The translations under genes and the position numbers were made by a program. Below are positions 6,411 to 15,705 of a DNA stretch of 35,558 nucleotides, one piece after another. How positions within the stretch are numbered: the stretch's first letter is position 1; each line of letters starts with the position of its first letter. Where the stretch lies: assembly GCA_017536895.1 (NCBI GenBank), contig JAFWCN010000004.1, positions 1-35,558 on the forward strand. Reading direction: 5' to 3'. The notes below the pieces were generated by a model. That model was not told the DNA's origin and made no database searches. It was given only the letters and a program-made list of their open reading frames with translations. Source of the DNA: Candidatus Saccharimonadota bacterium. GTDB lineage: Bacteria; Patescibacteriota; Saccharimonadia; Saccharimonadales; Saccharimonadaceae.

Positions 6411-7691
6411 ATGGATAAAAATGTGATAAAAGATATAAAAGCAAGACAAGTTTTAGATTCGCGTGGTAACCCTACTGTCGAAGCCGAAGTGTATTTAGAA
6501 AATGGTGGCTTTGGGCGTGCCATTGTTCCTTCTGGTGCTTCCACTGGTGCTGGCGAAGCCTTGGAGCTTCGTGATGGTGACCCAAAACGCTACGGCGGTA
6601 AAAGCGTACTAAAAGCAGTTTGGAACGTTAACTCTAAAATTCGCGATGTACTGGTTGGTAATACAGCTAATCCACGCACTGTTGATCAAATGATGCTCGA
6701 CCTAGATGGCACCGATAATAAATCTAGTCTCGGCGCTAACGCTATTTTGGCTGTTTCACTTGCTAACGCAAAAGCCAATGCTAAAGCTGCCAAAATCCCC
6801 TTTTATCAGTTTGTAGCAAGGCTTGCCGGCACTGAAAACAGCATGTCTATCCCGATGCCGATGATGAATGTCATGAATGGTGGCGCACACGCTTCTTGGT
6901 CTACTGATTTTCAAGAATACATGATTATACCAAAATCCAGTGGCAATATTGCCGAAGCAATCCAAGTTGGTGCAGAAGTTTTTCACGCGCTAAAAGACGT
7001 TTTAAAAGAGCGCGATTATCCCACTACGGTCGGCGACGAAGGCGGTTATGCGCCCAAAATGCGTGATGGCGACAATGAACCACTTGAATGTATTAAATAT
7101 GCCGTCGAGAAAGCCGGCTATAAGTTTGGCGAAGACGTATCAATCGCGATGGATATTGCTGCATCGGAATTTTACAACGAAGACCATTATGAACTAAAAA
7201 CCAATGGGGATTGGAAGACTGCCGATGACATGATTAACTGGTACACTTGGATTGTCGATAATTATCCAGTAGTTTCCATCGAAGATGGTCTCGCGGAAAA
7301 CGATTGGTCTAACTGGAAAATTTTGACCGAACGACTCGGCTCGCGTATCCAATTGGTGGGAGACGATTTGTTCGTTACGAATGCTAAGCTATTAGAACGT
7401 GGTATTACCGAAAAATGTGGTAACGCCATTCTTATCAAACCGAATCAAATTGGTACTCTGTCTGAAACGATTGACACCGTGCTACTCGCCAAAAAATCTG
7501 GCTTCAAAACCGTCATGTCGCATCGCTCTGGCGAGACCGAAGATATCACCATTGCCCATCTTGCCGTTGGGCTTGGCACCGGTCAAATCAAAACCGGTTC
7601 CCTCTCCCGCACTGATCGCATCGCCAAATACAACGAGCTTATCCGTATCGCCGAGTCCAATTCTACACTCGGTCTCGTTCATCCGTTTTAA
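6411..7691 (+). CDS. eno: Enolase
   Basis: Interconverts 2-phosphoglycerate and phosphoenolpyruvate in lower glycolysis. Full length with family landmarks: ARQVLDSRGNPTVEAEV at the N-terminus, GASTGAGEALELRDGD, the catalytic-region GDEGGYAP, SIEDGLAENDW, VGDDLFVTN, ILIKPNQIGT and SHRSGETED. An upstream ATG at 6405 would add two residues, but the extended -10 at 6399-6404 makes 6411 the more likely leaderless start. It is a single-gene plus-strand unit that converges on the LOG-family gene with a 4-bp overlap of the two coding ends. Confidence 0.97.
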   Translation: MDKNVIKDIKARQVLDSRGNPTVEAEVYLENGGFGRAIVPSGASTGAGEALELRDGDPKRYGGKSVLKAVWNVNSKIRDVLVGNTANPRTVDQMMLDLDGTDNKSSLGANAILAVSLANAKANAKAAKIPFYQFVARLAGTENSMSIPMPMMNVMNGGAHASWSTDFQEYMIIPKSSGNIAEAIQVGAEVFHALKDVLKERDYPTTVGDEGGYAPKMRDGDNEPLECIKYAVEKAGYKFGEDVSIAMDIAASEFYNEDHYELKTNGDWKTADDMINWYTWIVDNYPVVSIEDGLAENDWSNWKILTERLGSRIQLVGDDLFVTNAKLLERGITEKCGNAILIKPNQIGTLSETIDTVLLAKKSGFKTVMSHRSGETEDITIAHLAVGLGTGQIKTGSLSRTDRIAKYNELIRIAESNSTLGLVHPF

Positions 7692-8404
7692 TTATTATTC
7701 TTAGCAATTTCACTTGCTTCGCGAAAACCGTCGTAAAAGTTTTCTGATACTTTTGGATGTCCAATTTTATTCGCTGCTTTTACGACTTCATTCACATTGT
7801 TAGTAATTTTAAAAATTCCCGTATCTTTTGCGCTGATTAATTTTAAGGCAATCATTTTGCCAATCATTTTATCAAAACCTTTCCAATAGTCTTCGCCCAC
7901 CAAAAACACTGGCATCGTCGGCATTTTCTTTTCCTGCATCAAACATAGAATTTCCGATAGTTCGTCCATAGTTCCAAACCCACCTGGAAAGAACACGAAA
8001 ACTTTTGACGCCATAGCGAGCGACACTTTTCTGGCGAAAAAGTATTCAAAAGTCAAACAATCAGTCAGGTATGGATTCGGGAATTGTTCATGTGCTAATG
8101 TAATATTAAATCCGATTACTCGTCCGCCTATTTCATATGCCCCATGCGACGCCGCCTCCATAATACCGGGACCACCACCAGTCACCACGGCATGACCGTT
8201 TTCCGCGAGCAATCTACCCAGTTTGTAAGCCATTTTACAGTATTTAGAATCCTGTGCTAATCTAGCCGAACCAAAAATTGTCACGCCTTGCGGAAATGAA
8301 CGTACCGTCCTAAGCCCATGCATTAAATCATTCGCATAGGCATTGGCTCGTTCCAAATCAGCAATTGATAGTTTTTCTAATAGTTCTGCCTGGGTTTTAA
8401 TCAT
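7688..8404 (-). CDS. LOG-family protein (TIGR00730-type nucleotide-binding fold)
   Basis: 238 residues with the family motifs: GSARLAQDSKYCKMAY, GGGPGIMEAASHGA and PGGFGTMDELSEI. The PGGxGTxxE motif defines LOG proteins, which in characterised cases hydrolyse nucleoside 5'-monophosphates (cytokinin riboside phosphates in plants) to base and ribose 5-phosphate. That product would feed the rpe/rpiB genes upstream. The start is set by AAGGAG five nt before ATG 8404. It closes the gap-rpiB-rpe-pfkB operon. The older label 'lysine decarboxylase' is not supported. Confidence 0.88.
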   Translation of the reverse strand: MIKTQAELLEKLSIADLERANAYANDLMHGLRTVRSFPQGVTIFGSARLAQDSKYCKMAYKLGRLLAENGHAVVTGGGPGIMEAASHGAYEIGGRVIGFNITLAHEQFPNPYLTDCLTFEYFFARKVSLAMASKVFVFFPGGFGTMDELSEILCLMQEKKMPTMPVFLVGEDYWKGFDKMIGKMIALKLISAKDTGIFKITNNVNEVVKAANKIGHPKVSENFYDGFREASEIAKNNN

Positions 8405-8420
8405 ATCATCTCCTTAGTAT

Positions 8421-9383
8421 TTAGATTTTTTGGATCGGCATAGGGTGTAGTTTTTCTCGTCCAGTCATAGCACCTCGGTTCGCTCCGATTTTTGCTACTA
8501 CTGAAGTGGAATTTGCTGATGCAAATATTAATGCACTTCTAAACGATTTGCCCGAGCAAATTGCAGCCAAAAAACCTGAACCAAATGCATCACCAGCTCC
8601 CGTCGCATCTTTTATTCGTACGTCTTCATAGATTCCAAATCGATATATTTCTGAACCATCACCAGCAATCCCACCCATTGCTCCATCTGTAATAATTGCA
8701 GTTGGTACATATCCATTCAAGTGATACAAAAGTTCCGTCAAGACGACACCTGGTACTAGTTTTGAAGCTTCTTCCTTGTTGACATTCAAAACATCAACGA
8801 ACTTTAATAATCTCAATAATTCCTTAGGATGTGCGAGTTCTCCTACGCCCGGATTAAACATTACTTTTATGTTTAATTCTTTTGCTTTGCGGAAGAATTT
8901 TTCCAGAGTATCTAAATCTCCCCTGAGGGTCGTTACGTATAGCCAATCCGGTTCAATCAATTCTAAATCTTTCGCCTCGAAATTCCCAAATTGCTCACTT
9001 GCTCCGCGGCAAGTTAGAATTGTTCTTTCACCCGATTTGGTATCAAGTAGTACTACCGATGTACCAGTAGTTTTACGCTCCAGGAATTTTACATAGCTAC
9101 TATCTACTCCCTCACGATCTAAGCGTCGGATGATTGCCGCACCTGCCGAATCACGCGAGATGTTGCCCATGAATATTGATTCGTGTCCATTTCTGGCAAA
9201 AGTAATGGCAGAATTCACTCCGCCTCCCCCAACCTCATAAGAAATACGGTCGATATCAACCTTCGAACCAACTAATACTTTTCCAAAAATCGCTGTATCG
9301 CCAATTGATGTTGCCACTAAATCATCATGATCAACTAAGTAAATATCCTGCAGGGCCGAACCAAGTGAAACAATTCGTGCCAT
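8421..9383 (-). CDS. PfkB-family carbohydrate or nucleoside kinase
   Basis: 320 residues. The N-terminal sugar-binding Gly run (VGGGGVNSA at 51-59), GNISRDSAG and the C-terminal PfkB signature DATGAGDAFGSGF (about 257-270), with its catalytic Asp and anion-hole glycines, are intact. The family includes ribokinase, adenosine kinase and minor phosphofructokinase. Next to rpe and rpiB a pentose or nucleoside substrate is the best guess, but the specificity cannot be read from motifs. Its ATG overlaps the rpe stop by one base (TAATG), so translation is probably coupled. Confidence 0.85.
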   Translation of the reverse strand: MARIVSLGSALQDIYLVDHDDLVATSIGDTAIFGKVLVGSKVDIDRISYEVGGGGVNSAITFARNGHESIFMGNISRDSAGAAIIRRLDREGVDSSYVKFLERKTTGTSVVLLDTKSGERTILTCRGASEQFGNFEAKDLELIEPDWLYVTTLRGDLDTLEKFFRKAKELNIKVMFNPGVGELAHPKELLRLLKFVDVLNVNKEEASKLVPGVVLTELLYHLNGYVPTAIITDGAMGGIAGDGSEIYRFGIYEDVRIKDATGAGDAFGSGFLAAICSGKSFRSALIFASANSTSVVAKIGANRGAMTGREKLHPMPIQKI

Positions 9384-10039
9384 TACAAAACCACTCCATT
9401 TTTATCAATTTCGTTTACTAGTTCCTGGAAAACTTCCGCCGGATTGTCCGCGAGTGAAATCACCGAGCCTACATTAATCACATCAAGATCAGCATGCGCC
9501 AAAGCACGTACGTTGCTCATATTTGCTCCTCCATCCCAACCAATTTCTACTTCTGGCTTCATATTGCGCACTAAGGCAATTTTCTCCATCTGCATCAAAT
9601 CCGCTGGTGAACCTTGCATGCCAAGCTGACCTGCAAATATCAAAACGTGGTCTGCTTCATCAATATATTGTTTTACATTACCAGGAAATGTTGAAGGCAT
9701 TAGCGCCACCCCTACTTTAATTCCGGCTTCTTTCAAAGCTTGAAAAGTCGGAAGTAAATCCTCACTCGCTTCCGCATGTAAAATGCAAAGAGATGGATTC
9801 AGTTTTAAGACCGTATCTAGATGTTCAGACGGATTCGTCACCATTAAGTGTAAATCAGCCTGCCAGTTTTTTGGCCACCACACGTTAGTAACGTCAAGTG
9901 TTTGCGTTGGAGCAAATTTGCCATCTGTCACGTCAATTTGTACTCGCCTTGTAAATACATTAATCTTTTCCACTTGTGCCCGATAATCTTGCTTGTTATC
10001 AGTCAAAATTGACGGCACGATTGAAACGGTTCTAATCAT
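9383..10039 (-). CDS. rpe: Ribulose-phosphate 3-epimerase
   Basis: 218 residues, a single TIM barrel. Family features: VPSILTDNKQDY, QIDVTDGKF (metal and substrate site), DLHLMVTNP, CILHAEAS, VEIGWDGG and INVGSVIS (phosphate-binding). Several positions differ from the textbook enzyme (ITDGKFAPTQ in place of HVMDGHFVPN-type sequence), as in other CPR homologues. It links ribulose 5-phosphate and xylulose 5-phosphate. The start ATG lies inside the 3' end of rpiB (8-nt overlap). Confidence 0.88.
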   Translation of the reverse strand: MIRTVSIVPSILTDNKQDYRAQVEKINVFTRRVQIDVTDGKFAPTQTLDVTNVWWPKNWQADLHLMVTNPSEHLDTVLKLNPSLCILHAEASEDLLPTFQALKEAGIKVGVALMPSTFPGNVKQYIDEADHVLIFAGQLGMQGSPADLMQMEKIALVRNMKPEVEIGWDGGANMSNVRALAHADLDVINVGSVISLADNPAEVFQELVNEIDKNGVVL

Positions 10040-10478
10040 AATCTTCCCTTTCGTCTAAACGATTAATGCGCCTTACGCGGCGTTCTATATTTTCAAAATT
10101 TGTTCCAAGAAATACTCTTACAATTTCTTGAATTTTATCATCATCCATAAAATGCGCCGATAAGCATAGTATATTGGCATCGTCGTGTTCGCGCGCTAGC
10201 TTGGCTGACTCTGCATTGTCGCAATGTGCCGCTCGGATACCTTTGAAACGATTTGCTTGAATCGTCATACCGTGCGCCGAATCGCAAATTAAAATTCCGA
10301 AATCACCACGATTCTCGCGCACTTGTTTTGCAACCGCCACTGCCGCATCGTTGAAGTCGTCACCCTCATTATACTCGTAAGGTCCCAAATCTGTCGCGTC
10401 GTAATCATTCTCTGCCAAGAATTTGAGCAAGGCATTTTTCTTTTCAAATCCACGGTAATCCGCACCCACGTAAATCAT
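10032..10478 (-). CDS. rpiB: Ribose 5-phosphate isomerase B (RpiB/LacA family)
   Basis: 148 residues. MIYVGADYRGFEKKN corresponds to the family's N-terminal phosphate site and ILICDSAHGMTIQANRFKGI to the usual CGTGIGMSIAANK loop, keeping the catalytic-position Cys although the GTG is replaced by DSA. HDDANILCLSA matches the HNDANVL block. It interconverts ribose 5-phosphate and ribulose 5-phosphate. The start codon directly follows the gap stop (TAAATG). Confidence 0.88.
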   Translation of the reverse strand: MIYVGADYRGFEKKNALLKFLAENDYDATDLGPYEYNEGDDFNDAAVAVAKQVRENRGDFGILICDSAHGMTIQANRFKGIRAAHCDNAESAKLAREHDDANILCLSAHFMDDDKIQEIVRVFLGTNFENIERRVRRINRLDEREDYD

Positions 10479-11483
10479 TTAAGCACCCTTCCCGAAATCA
10501 ACTGTGAGCTCTACCAGTCGGTTAGAATATCCCCACTCATTGTCATACCAGGCTACGACCTTCACCATATTGCCGCCGACTACGTCAATTAATGGCAAAT
10601 CTACAATGCAAGAATGTGGGTCGCCAATGAAATCTGAAGAAACTAGTTCTTCTTCTGTTACGCCAATGATGCCTTCATAATATGGCTCCGCCGCCGCCTT
10701 TTTAAATGCTTCGACCAATTCTTCCTTAGTAACATTGCGCTTGAGCACTGCCGTAATATCCGACAAAGAAACAACAGGCGTTGGAACTCGTACGGACAAA
10801 CCATTGAATTTTTCGTTGAGAGTAGGAATTGTCAATGCGGCAGCTTTTGAAGCTCCGGTTGAAGTCGGTACGATGTTTTCTGCTGCACTTCTAGCCTCAC
10901 GCAAATCTTTTGCTGGGGCATCCAAAATCCGCTGTGAACCAGTGTAGGAATGAACTGTCGTCATCATCGCCTTTTCGATACCAAATTGGTCTTCAAGTAC
11001 CTTCATGACTGGCGCAATACAGTTGGTTGTACAAGATGCGTTAGAAATGATTTCGTCACCATCTTCAACCACATCTTCGTTTACTCCTAGCACGACGGTC
11101 TTTGCACCTTCACCCTTAGCTGGCGCCGATATCACCACCTTCTTCGCACCAGCCTTAATATGCGCTCTAGCATCCTCAGGCTTCGTGAAAAATCCTGTCG
11201 ATTCAATTACGACATCCACGCCTAAATCTTTCCATGGTAGCTTAGCCGGGTCTTTTTCTGCATACACCGGAATCTCACGCGAGTTGATAATGATGGAATT
11301 TTCACCTGCTGATACCTTCTTGTCGTAGGTGCCATAGGTCGAATCGTGTTTCAAAAGATGCGCCAAAGTCTTCGCATCGGTAATATCATTAATCGCTACG
11401 ACTTGAGCATCATGTCGGTCTAGTAAAATCTTTAGTGCATTTCGCCCAATTCTACCAAAACCATTAATCGCAACTTTTACCAT
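10479..11483 (-). CDS. gap: Glyceraldehyde-3-phosphate dehydrogenase, type I
   Basis: 334 residues, full length. INGFGRIGRN gives the NAD-binding Rossmann start, INDITD the nicotinamide-dinucleotide acidic position, SNASCTTNC the catalytic Cys, HSYTG the catalytic His region, and AWYDNEWGYSNR the C-terminal signature. It oxidises glyceraldehyde 3-phosphate in glycolysis. The leader has an extended -10 (TGG-TATAAT, 11515-11510), a weak -35 (TTGCAC) and AGGAGG before ATG 11483. The -35 region falls in the left arm of the palindrome at 11521-11730. It heads the operon gap-rpiB-rpe-pfkB-LOG. Confidence 0.97.
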   Translation of the reverse strand: MVKVAINGFGRIGRNALKILLDRHDAQVVAINDITDAKTLAHLLKHDSTYGTYDKKVSAGENSIIINSREIPVYAEKDPAKLPWKDLGVDVVIESTGFFTKPEDARAHIKAGAKKVVISAPAKGEGAKTVVLGVNEDVVEDGDEIISNASCTTNCIAPVMKVLEDQFGIEKAMMTTVHSYTGSQRILDAPAKDLREARSAAENIVPTSTGASKAAALTIPTLNEKFNGLSVRVPTPVVSLSDITAVLKRNVTKEELVEAFKKAAAEPYYEGIIGVTEEELVSSDFIGDPHSCIVDLPLIDVVGGNMVKVVAWYDNEWGYSNRLVELTVDFGKGA

Positions 11484-11520
11484 TTATACCTCCTAATATA
11501 CTTATGCCTATTATACCACG

Positions 11521-11730
11521 TTTTTGCATTGTGCAAGATAAAAAGCCTTTCCGAGGCATAATGAGATTTAGACCAGATTTGTTTGCGTGATTATTACAAC
11601 TTAACAATGAAAAAATCTCCCCCAGCCCGAAGGGCGAATAAGGAGATTTTTTCTTGCCTTATGTTGTAATAATTACAGGCAAACAAGTCCAAGCCTCGGA
11701 AAGGCTTTTTATCTTGCAAAGTGCGCAAAA
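11521..11730. repeat. Long palindrome between rpsG and gap
   Basis: Outer arms of about 37 bp (11521-11557 with 11693-11729), inner arms around TTGTTTG and ATTATTACAAC, then GAAAAAATCTCC/GGAGATTTTTTC with a central GCCC-GAA-GGGC. The right arm runs into the last codons of rpsG; the left arm repeats that sequence inverted and overlaps the gap -35. The centre with its T-runs can terminate transcription in either direction. Confidence 0.85.
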
Positions 11731-12185
11731 GCGCGGTTTGCTTCAGCCATCCGGTGACAGTCTTCTTTCTTCTTAAACGCTGCACCAGTTTCATTGTAGG
11801 CATCAACAATTTCTGCTTCAAGCCGCTTAGCATATGGCATACCTTTGCGTGCTCGAGCTGACTGCACTAGCCATGAAAATGCAAAATGTAGTTGCCTGTG
11901 TCCCGCAATTGGGAATGGAATCTGGTAGTTCGCACCACCAACTCGGCGTGATTTAACTTCAAAATCTGGCGAAACATTGGCGATTGCTTTTTCAAGTACC
12001 TCAACTGGATTCTCAGAATCCAATTTCTTCGCAGCACCTTCAATTGCTGAATAAACTGCGCGCTCTGCTACTTGGCGCTTGCCGTTAAGCATCGATTTAT
12101 TAATTAGGCGCTGGACCAAGATCGATTGATACTTGCGATCTGGATTTACTTTGCGTACTAATGATTTAGTAGTCTTACGTGGCAT
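11709..12185 (-). CDS. rpsG: 30S ribosomal protein S7
   Basis: 158 residues. KSLVRKVNPDRKYQSILVQRLINKSMLNGKR, VSPDFEVKSRRVGGANYQIP and the C-terminal HRMAEANRAFAHFAR are standard S7. It binds the 16S rRNA head and nucleates its assembly. It lies 2 nt downstream of rpsL in one operon. fusA and tuf, which often follow, are absent here; gap follows instead. The last codons lie within the palindrome at 11521-11730. Confidence 0.96.
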   Translation of the reverse strand: MPRKTTKSLVRKVNPDRKYQSILVQRLINKSMLNGKRQVAERAVYSAIEGAAKKLDSENPVEVLEKAIANVSPDFEVKSRRVGGANYQIPFPIAGHRQLHFAFSWLVQSARARKGMPYAKRLEAEIVDAYNETGAAFKKKEDCHRMAEANRAFAHFAR

Positions 12186-12187
12186 AA

Positions 12188-12601
12188 TTACTTACCCTCC
12201 TTCTTCGCACCGTATTTGGAGCGACCTTGCTTGCGACCCTGGACACCCTGAAGGTCCAAAGTGCCGCGCACAACATGATAACGTACACCAGGAAGATCAG
12301 GCACACGACCACCGCGTACTAGCACCACAGCGTGCTCCTGTAGGTTGTGACCTTCGCCACCAATATAGGCCCAAACCTCCTGACCGTTAGTGAGACGCAC
12401 ACGTGCGACTTTACGCATCGCTGAGTTTGGTTTCTTTGGTGTCTTGGTCGTTACCTTGATACATACTCCACGCTTCAAAGGCGCCGCTTTGTCATACTTT
12501 TTGGTCTTCAAAGTATTCACAATGGAGCCAAGAGCTGGAGATTTTGATTTTTTTGCCGCCTTTTTACGAGGCTTCCTAATCAACTGATTAATCGTTGGCA
12601 T
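12188..12601 (-). CDS. rpsL: 30S ribosomal protein S12
   Basis: 137 residues with the universally conserved [17 protein letters not shown] loop and [17 protein letters not shown], both part of the decoding-centre surface. Lys and Pro residues where streptomycin-resistance mutations occur appear wild-type. The first gene of the rpsL-rpsG operon; AAGGAA precedes ATG 12601. The 150-nt leader contains a TAGTGA-AAA-TCACTA hairpin and the palindrome CGCTATATATAGCG, possible sites for ribosomal-protein autoregulation. Confidence 0.96.
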   Translation of the reverse strand: MPTINQLIRKPRKKAAKKSKSPALGSIVNTLKTKKYDKAAPLKRGVCIKVTTKTPKKPNSAMRKVARVRLTNGQEVWAYIGGEGHNLQEHAVVLVRGGRVPDLPGVRYHVVRGTLDLQGVQGRKQGRSKYGAKKEGK

Positions 12602-12763
12602 TCAAATTTCCTTCTTAAATTTAACATATAATATATAGTGATTTTCACTACGCTATATATAGCGTTTTAGTGCTTCAAAATTGCCCCAAAACTCCATATC
12701 TAGTGTCTATCACTTTGCTTAGTTTATTACAGCAATCAAAACCAAGCTGAAACTCTTAACTTA

Positions 12764-12792
12764 ATTATATCACTATTTGTTGACTTTTACAA
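12764..12792 (-). promoter_or_regulatory. Promoter of rpsL-rpsG, inside the end of tig
   Basis: Minus strand TTGTAA (12792-12787), 17 nt, TGA-TATAAT (12769-12764). The -35 lies within the trigger-factor coding end. Confidence 0.65.
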
Positions 12793-14050
12793 GATAATCC
12801 AAAGTTTTTTCAATCGTCATGCGATTCTTGATATCCATCTTGACATTTGGATCTTTGAGTTGTTTCAAGGCTTCGGGTGACTTTTTATAAACATCTTTTA
12901 GCTCTGCGATTTTTGCCGCTGCTTCATCATCCGATACGGTAATTTTCTCAGCTAACGCCACATTCTGCAAAGCCAATGATGCCTTTACTCGTTGTTCGGC
13001 GATTTTACGTGCTTCCTTCTCCCAGTTTTCTAAAGTTTCATTATTTGCTTCTAAGAATTCTTCGAAGCTAAGCCCTTGCGCTGCAGCGTTACGAGTCATA
13101 TCGTCACGGATTGCATGCACTTGGTCATCAATCAAGATTTCTGGTGCCGGAATTTTAGATTTCTTCACGAGTTCGTTAACTAAATCATCCTTATATTTGT
13201 CTTCTAATTTATGCTCGTTTTGCGCTTGCAAATTTTTCTTAATGTCAGCCTTTAATTCATCGAGCTTCTTGAATGGGCCGCATTTTTTCGCAAGTTCATC
13301 GTCGATTTTTGGTTTTACGATTTCATTAACTTGTTTTACAAGGACTTCAAACACCACTTTGGCGCCAGCTAAGTCCTTCACACCATAATCCTTCGGGAAG
13401 GTTAACGGTAAATCGAACTTGTCGCCTGAACTATGGCCTACGACTCCCTCTTCAAAGCCCGGGATAAAGGTCTTAGAACCGAGTGTTAATTTGTAATCTT
13501 TTGCTGAACCACCTTTGAAAGCTTCGCCGTCCTTCTTGCCAACGAAATCAATCACGACCTCGTCACCTAACTTAGCCTCGCGCTTCACAACCTTTTTCTC
13601 GCCGAATGACGTCGCGATATTGTCTAGGATCTCTTTAATTTCTTTTTCGGTAACCTTGACGGTCTCTTTCTTGACACCGAGTTTCTTGTAATCGCCTAAC
13701 TTTACTTCCGGGATAATATCGGCTGTCGCTGTATATTCTACTATTTCGTCTGGCACATATTTCGTCACATTAACTGACGGCATCACGAGCGGTGATTTTT
13801 CTACTTCTTGAAAAGCCGGCACTACAGTGGTGCGCACGGCATAATCTACTACCTCAGCATTCAAATCGTTTTCCGGGATAAACTTCTTAGCGACTTCTGC
13901 TGGCACTTTGCCTTTGCGAAATCCTTCTACCTTCAATTCCTTTGCTAGTTTCAAAAGTGCCTTTTCCTTAATCGGCTTCAAATCTTTTGCATCGAGAGTC
14001 ACAGTGAGCTCTACACGCGAATCAGACAGTTTTTTCGTCTTAGTTTTCAT
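12773..14050 (-). CDS. tig: Trigger factor
   Basis: 425 residues. The N-terminal ribosome-binding domain carries GFRKGKVP (L23-contact signature) near 43-50. The FKBP-type prolyl isomerase domain spans about 150-235 (GDEVVIDFVGKKDGEAF ... FIPGFEEGVVGH). The rest is the helical chaperone arm. It binds nascent chains at the exit tunnel. Upstream are an extended -10 (TGATATAAT) overlapping the end of the oxidase gene and AGGAG before ATG 14050. Confidence 0.95.
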   Translation of the reverse strand: MKTKTKKLSDSRVELTVTLDAKDLKPIKEKALLKLAKELKVEGFRKGKVPAEVAKKFIPENDLNAEVVDYAVRTTVVPAFQEVEKSPLVMPSVNVTKYVPDEIVEYTATADIIPEVKLGDYKKLGVKKETVKVTEKEIKEILDNIATSFGEKKVVKREAKLGDEVVIDFVGKKDGEAFKGGSAKDYKLTLGSKTFIPGFEEGVVGHSSGDKFDLPLTFPKDYGVKDLAGAKVVFEVLVKQVNEIVKPKIDDELAKKCGPFKKLDELKADIKKNLQAQNEHKLEDKYKDDLVNELVKKSKIPAPEILIDDQVHAIRDDMTRNAAAQGLSFEEFLEANNETLENWEKEARKIAEQRVKASLALQNVALAEKITVSDDEAAAKIAELKDVYKKSPEALKQLKDPNVKMDIKNRMTIEKTLDYLVKVNK

Positions 14051-14077
14051 AAAAATAACTCCTATAAATTTAATATA

Positions 14078-15664
14078 TTATATCATAATCTTCGGTTGAT
14101 TAACAGACCGAAAATGCGTCAAGGTGTATTTAGAGTTTGCACCGAGTTTCGTATCGGGGTTCAAAATCCCGTTTTTATCGAATACTTTCTTAATATCCTC
14201 ATAAAGATTTTTCTCCGGTTCAAGCATCGTAGTATTTGATACTACTGCCTTCAAGCGCCCCTCTGAAGAACCACCAGTTAATTCGCCGCCTTGGCGATTA
14301 ATAATAAATGCTCCAGCCCTGAGGAACATAGTAGCCTTCTTGTTGAATCCTTCATCTTCGAGATTGAGTTTCGGGCGAAGGCTATAAACCGACGAGCTAA
14401 GCGAACCAAACAATTCAAGTTTTAATTCCAGTTTATTCTCGAGCACTTCTAAATCTTTGAGGAAACCTTCAATATTCTCGCGCGGCAAATAAAAATCCGT
14501 CAATATCGGCACTCTTTCGCCATTTTTGACATGATTTAAATAGCTAGGTAAAGCGTTTTCAAACTCATTTAAAGTCGGTCGGTCGTTGACTGATTCATAA
14601 ATAAACTTCGCCGTGCGTGGAAAATTATCACGCATATTCATTAATTTCTTTAGCGCAATATTTGGTTTTTCGTCAAAGTTTGCAAACACCACAAACCCAT
14701 CCTCGAGTTTTTTGATTACTCCATCTAAGTTCTTGCCGGTCTCGCGTGCTTCCATAATGATTTTTAGATCGAATAGATTCAGCTTACGCGGTCTCAAAGC
14801 ACTAATCTCTTCCGCATATTTTACCGCGTGTGAGATTTCCTTGAAAGTTGCTACTACTCTCTCCGGATGTTTTTTGATTGGCACGGCTTTTAGAATAACC
14901 TCCGAAATAATGCCGAGCGTTCCTTCCGCCCCGAAGAATAACGGCAGAAGATCCAAAGTTTCCTTCCTAGGTGCTTTAGCAATTCCGGGATATCCTGCTA
15001 GACTTTTGTTATCGTTAGTGATTTTCTCAAGTAATTGACTGTTGTTTTTGACGATACCGGCAATTTTGCGATAGATTTCGCCTTCATAGGTTTTGTCCGC
15101 CGCCCGTTTGGCTAGGGCGTATTTTTTTAGACGCTCTGTTTGTAGTATTTCGCCATTAGCCAACACCACCTCGACTCTTTCAACATAGTTATACATTCCA
15201 CCGTATTTACCAGTACATTCATCCAGGGCGTTTTTGGAAATTAGTCCACCGATAGTTTCCTCATCGCGACCATCTACTGGTATCGTTAAGCCCGAAACAG
15301 ACAAAGCGGTGTTTAATTCTCTTAGAGTGATGCCAGATTGTACGCGCACCAATCTCTCACGCGTGTCGATTTCAAGCAGTTTGTTTAATTTTTCGGTAGA
15401 AATCACTACTCCATTTGTGAGGTCAGCACCCGTATCACTCGTGCCTGAACCGCGCGCTGTCACAGCTACCTTAATATCCTTGGTCGCAAGTTGGTTAAAA
15501 AACCGCATCAACTTCCGAATATCGTCAGTTGATTCCGGAAAAGCTACAAATTTCGGTTTGATTTTTAGGGCCGAGCGGTCTGTCGCATATTCCTCTAATA
15601 TTTCCGGAGTATCAAAAACATTTCCAACCGTCAACTGATTTAAGTATTTTGCAATTTTCCCCAT
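14078..15664 (-). CDS. FAD-linked oxidase, GlcD / D-lactate dehydrogenase-like
   Basis: About 528 residues. A PCMH-type FAD-binding domain (KPKFVAFPESTDDIRKLMRF, VTARGSGTSDTGADLTNGVV, VQSGITLRELN, DETIGGLISKNALDECTGKYG) is followed by a FAD-oxidase C-terminal half (FFGAEGTLGIISEVIL). The family oxidises 2-hydroxy acids such as glycolate or D-lactate. No partner Fe-S subunit is nearby, so this would be a single-subunit form. An upstream in-frame ATG at 15676 overlaps the -10 TATAAT (15680-15675), so ATG 15664 is chosen. The actual substrate cannot be assigned. Confidence 0.85.
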   Translation of the reverse strand: MGKIAKYLNQLTVGNVFDTPEILEEYATDRSALKIKPKFVAFPESTDDIRKLMRFFNQLATKDIKVAVTARGSGTSDTGADLTNGVVISTEKLNKLLEIDTRERLVRVQSGITLRELNTALSVSGLTIPVDGRDEETIGGLISKNALDECTGKYGGMYNYVERVEVVLANGEILQTERLKKYALAKRAADKTYEGEIYRKIAGIVKNNSQLLEKITNDNKSLAGYPGIAKAPRKETLDLLPLFFGAEGTLGIISEVILKAVPIKKHPERVVATFKEISHAVKYAEEISALRPRKLNLFDLKIIMEARETGKNLDGVIKKLEDGFVVFANFDEKPNIALKKLMNMRDNFPRTAKFIYESVNDRPTLNEFENALPSYLNHVKNGERVPILTDFYLPRENIEGFLKDLEVLENKLELKLELFGSLSSSVYSLRPKLNLEDEGFNKKATMFLRAGAFIINRQGGELTGGSSEGRLKAVVSNTTMLEPEKNLYEDIKKVFDKNGILNPDTKLGANSKYTLTHFRSVNQPKIMI

Positions 15665-15705
15665 ACTGCTTATCATTATATCACAGAATTAGCAGTGCCC
15701 CACGA

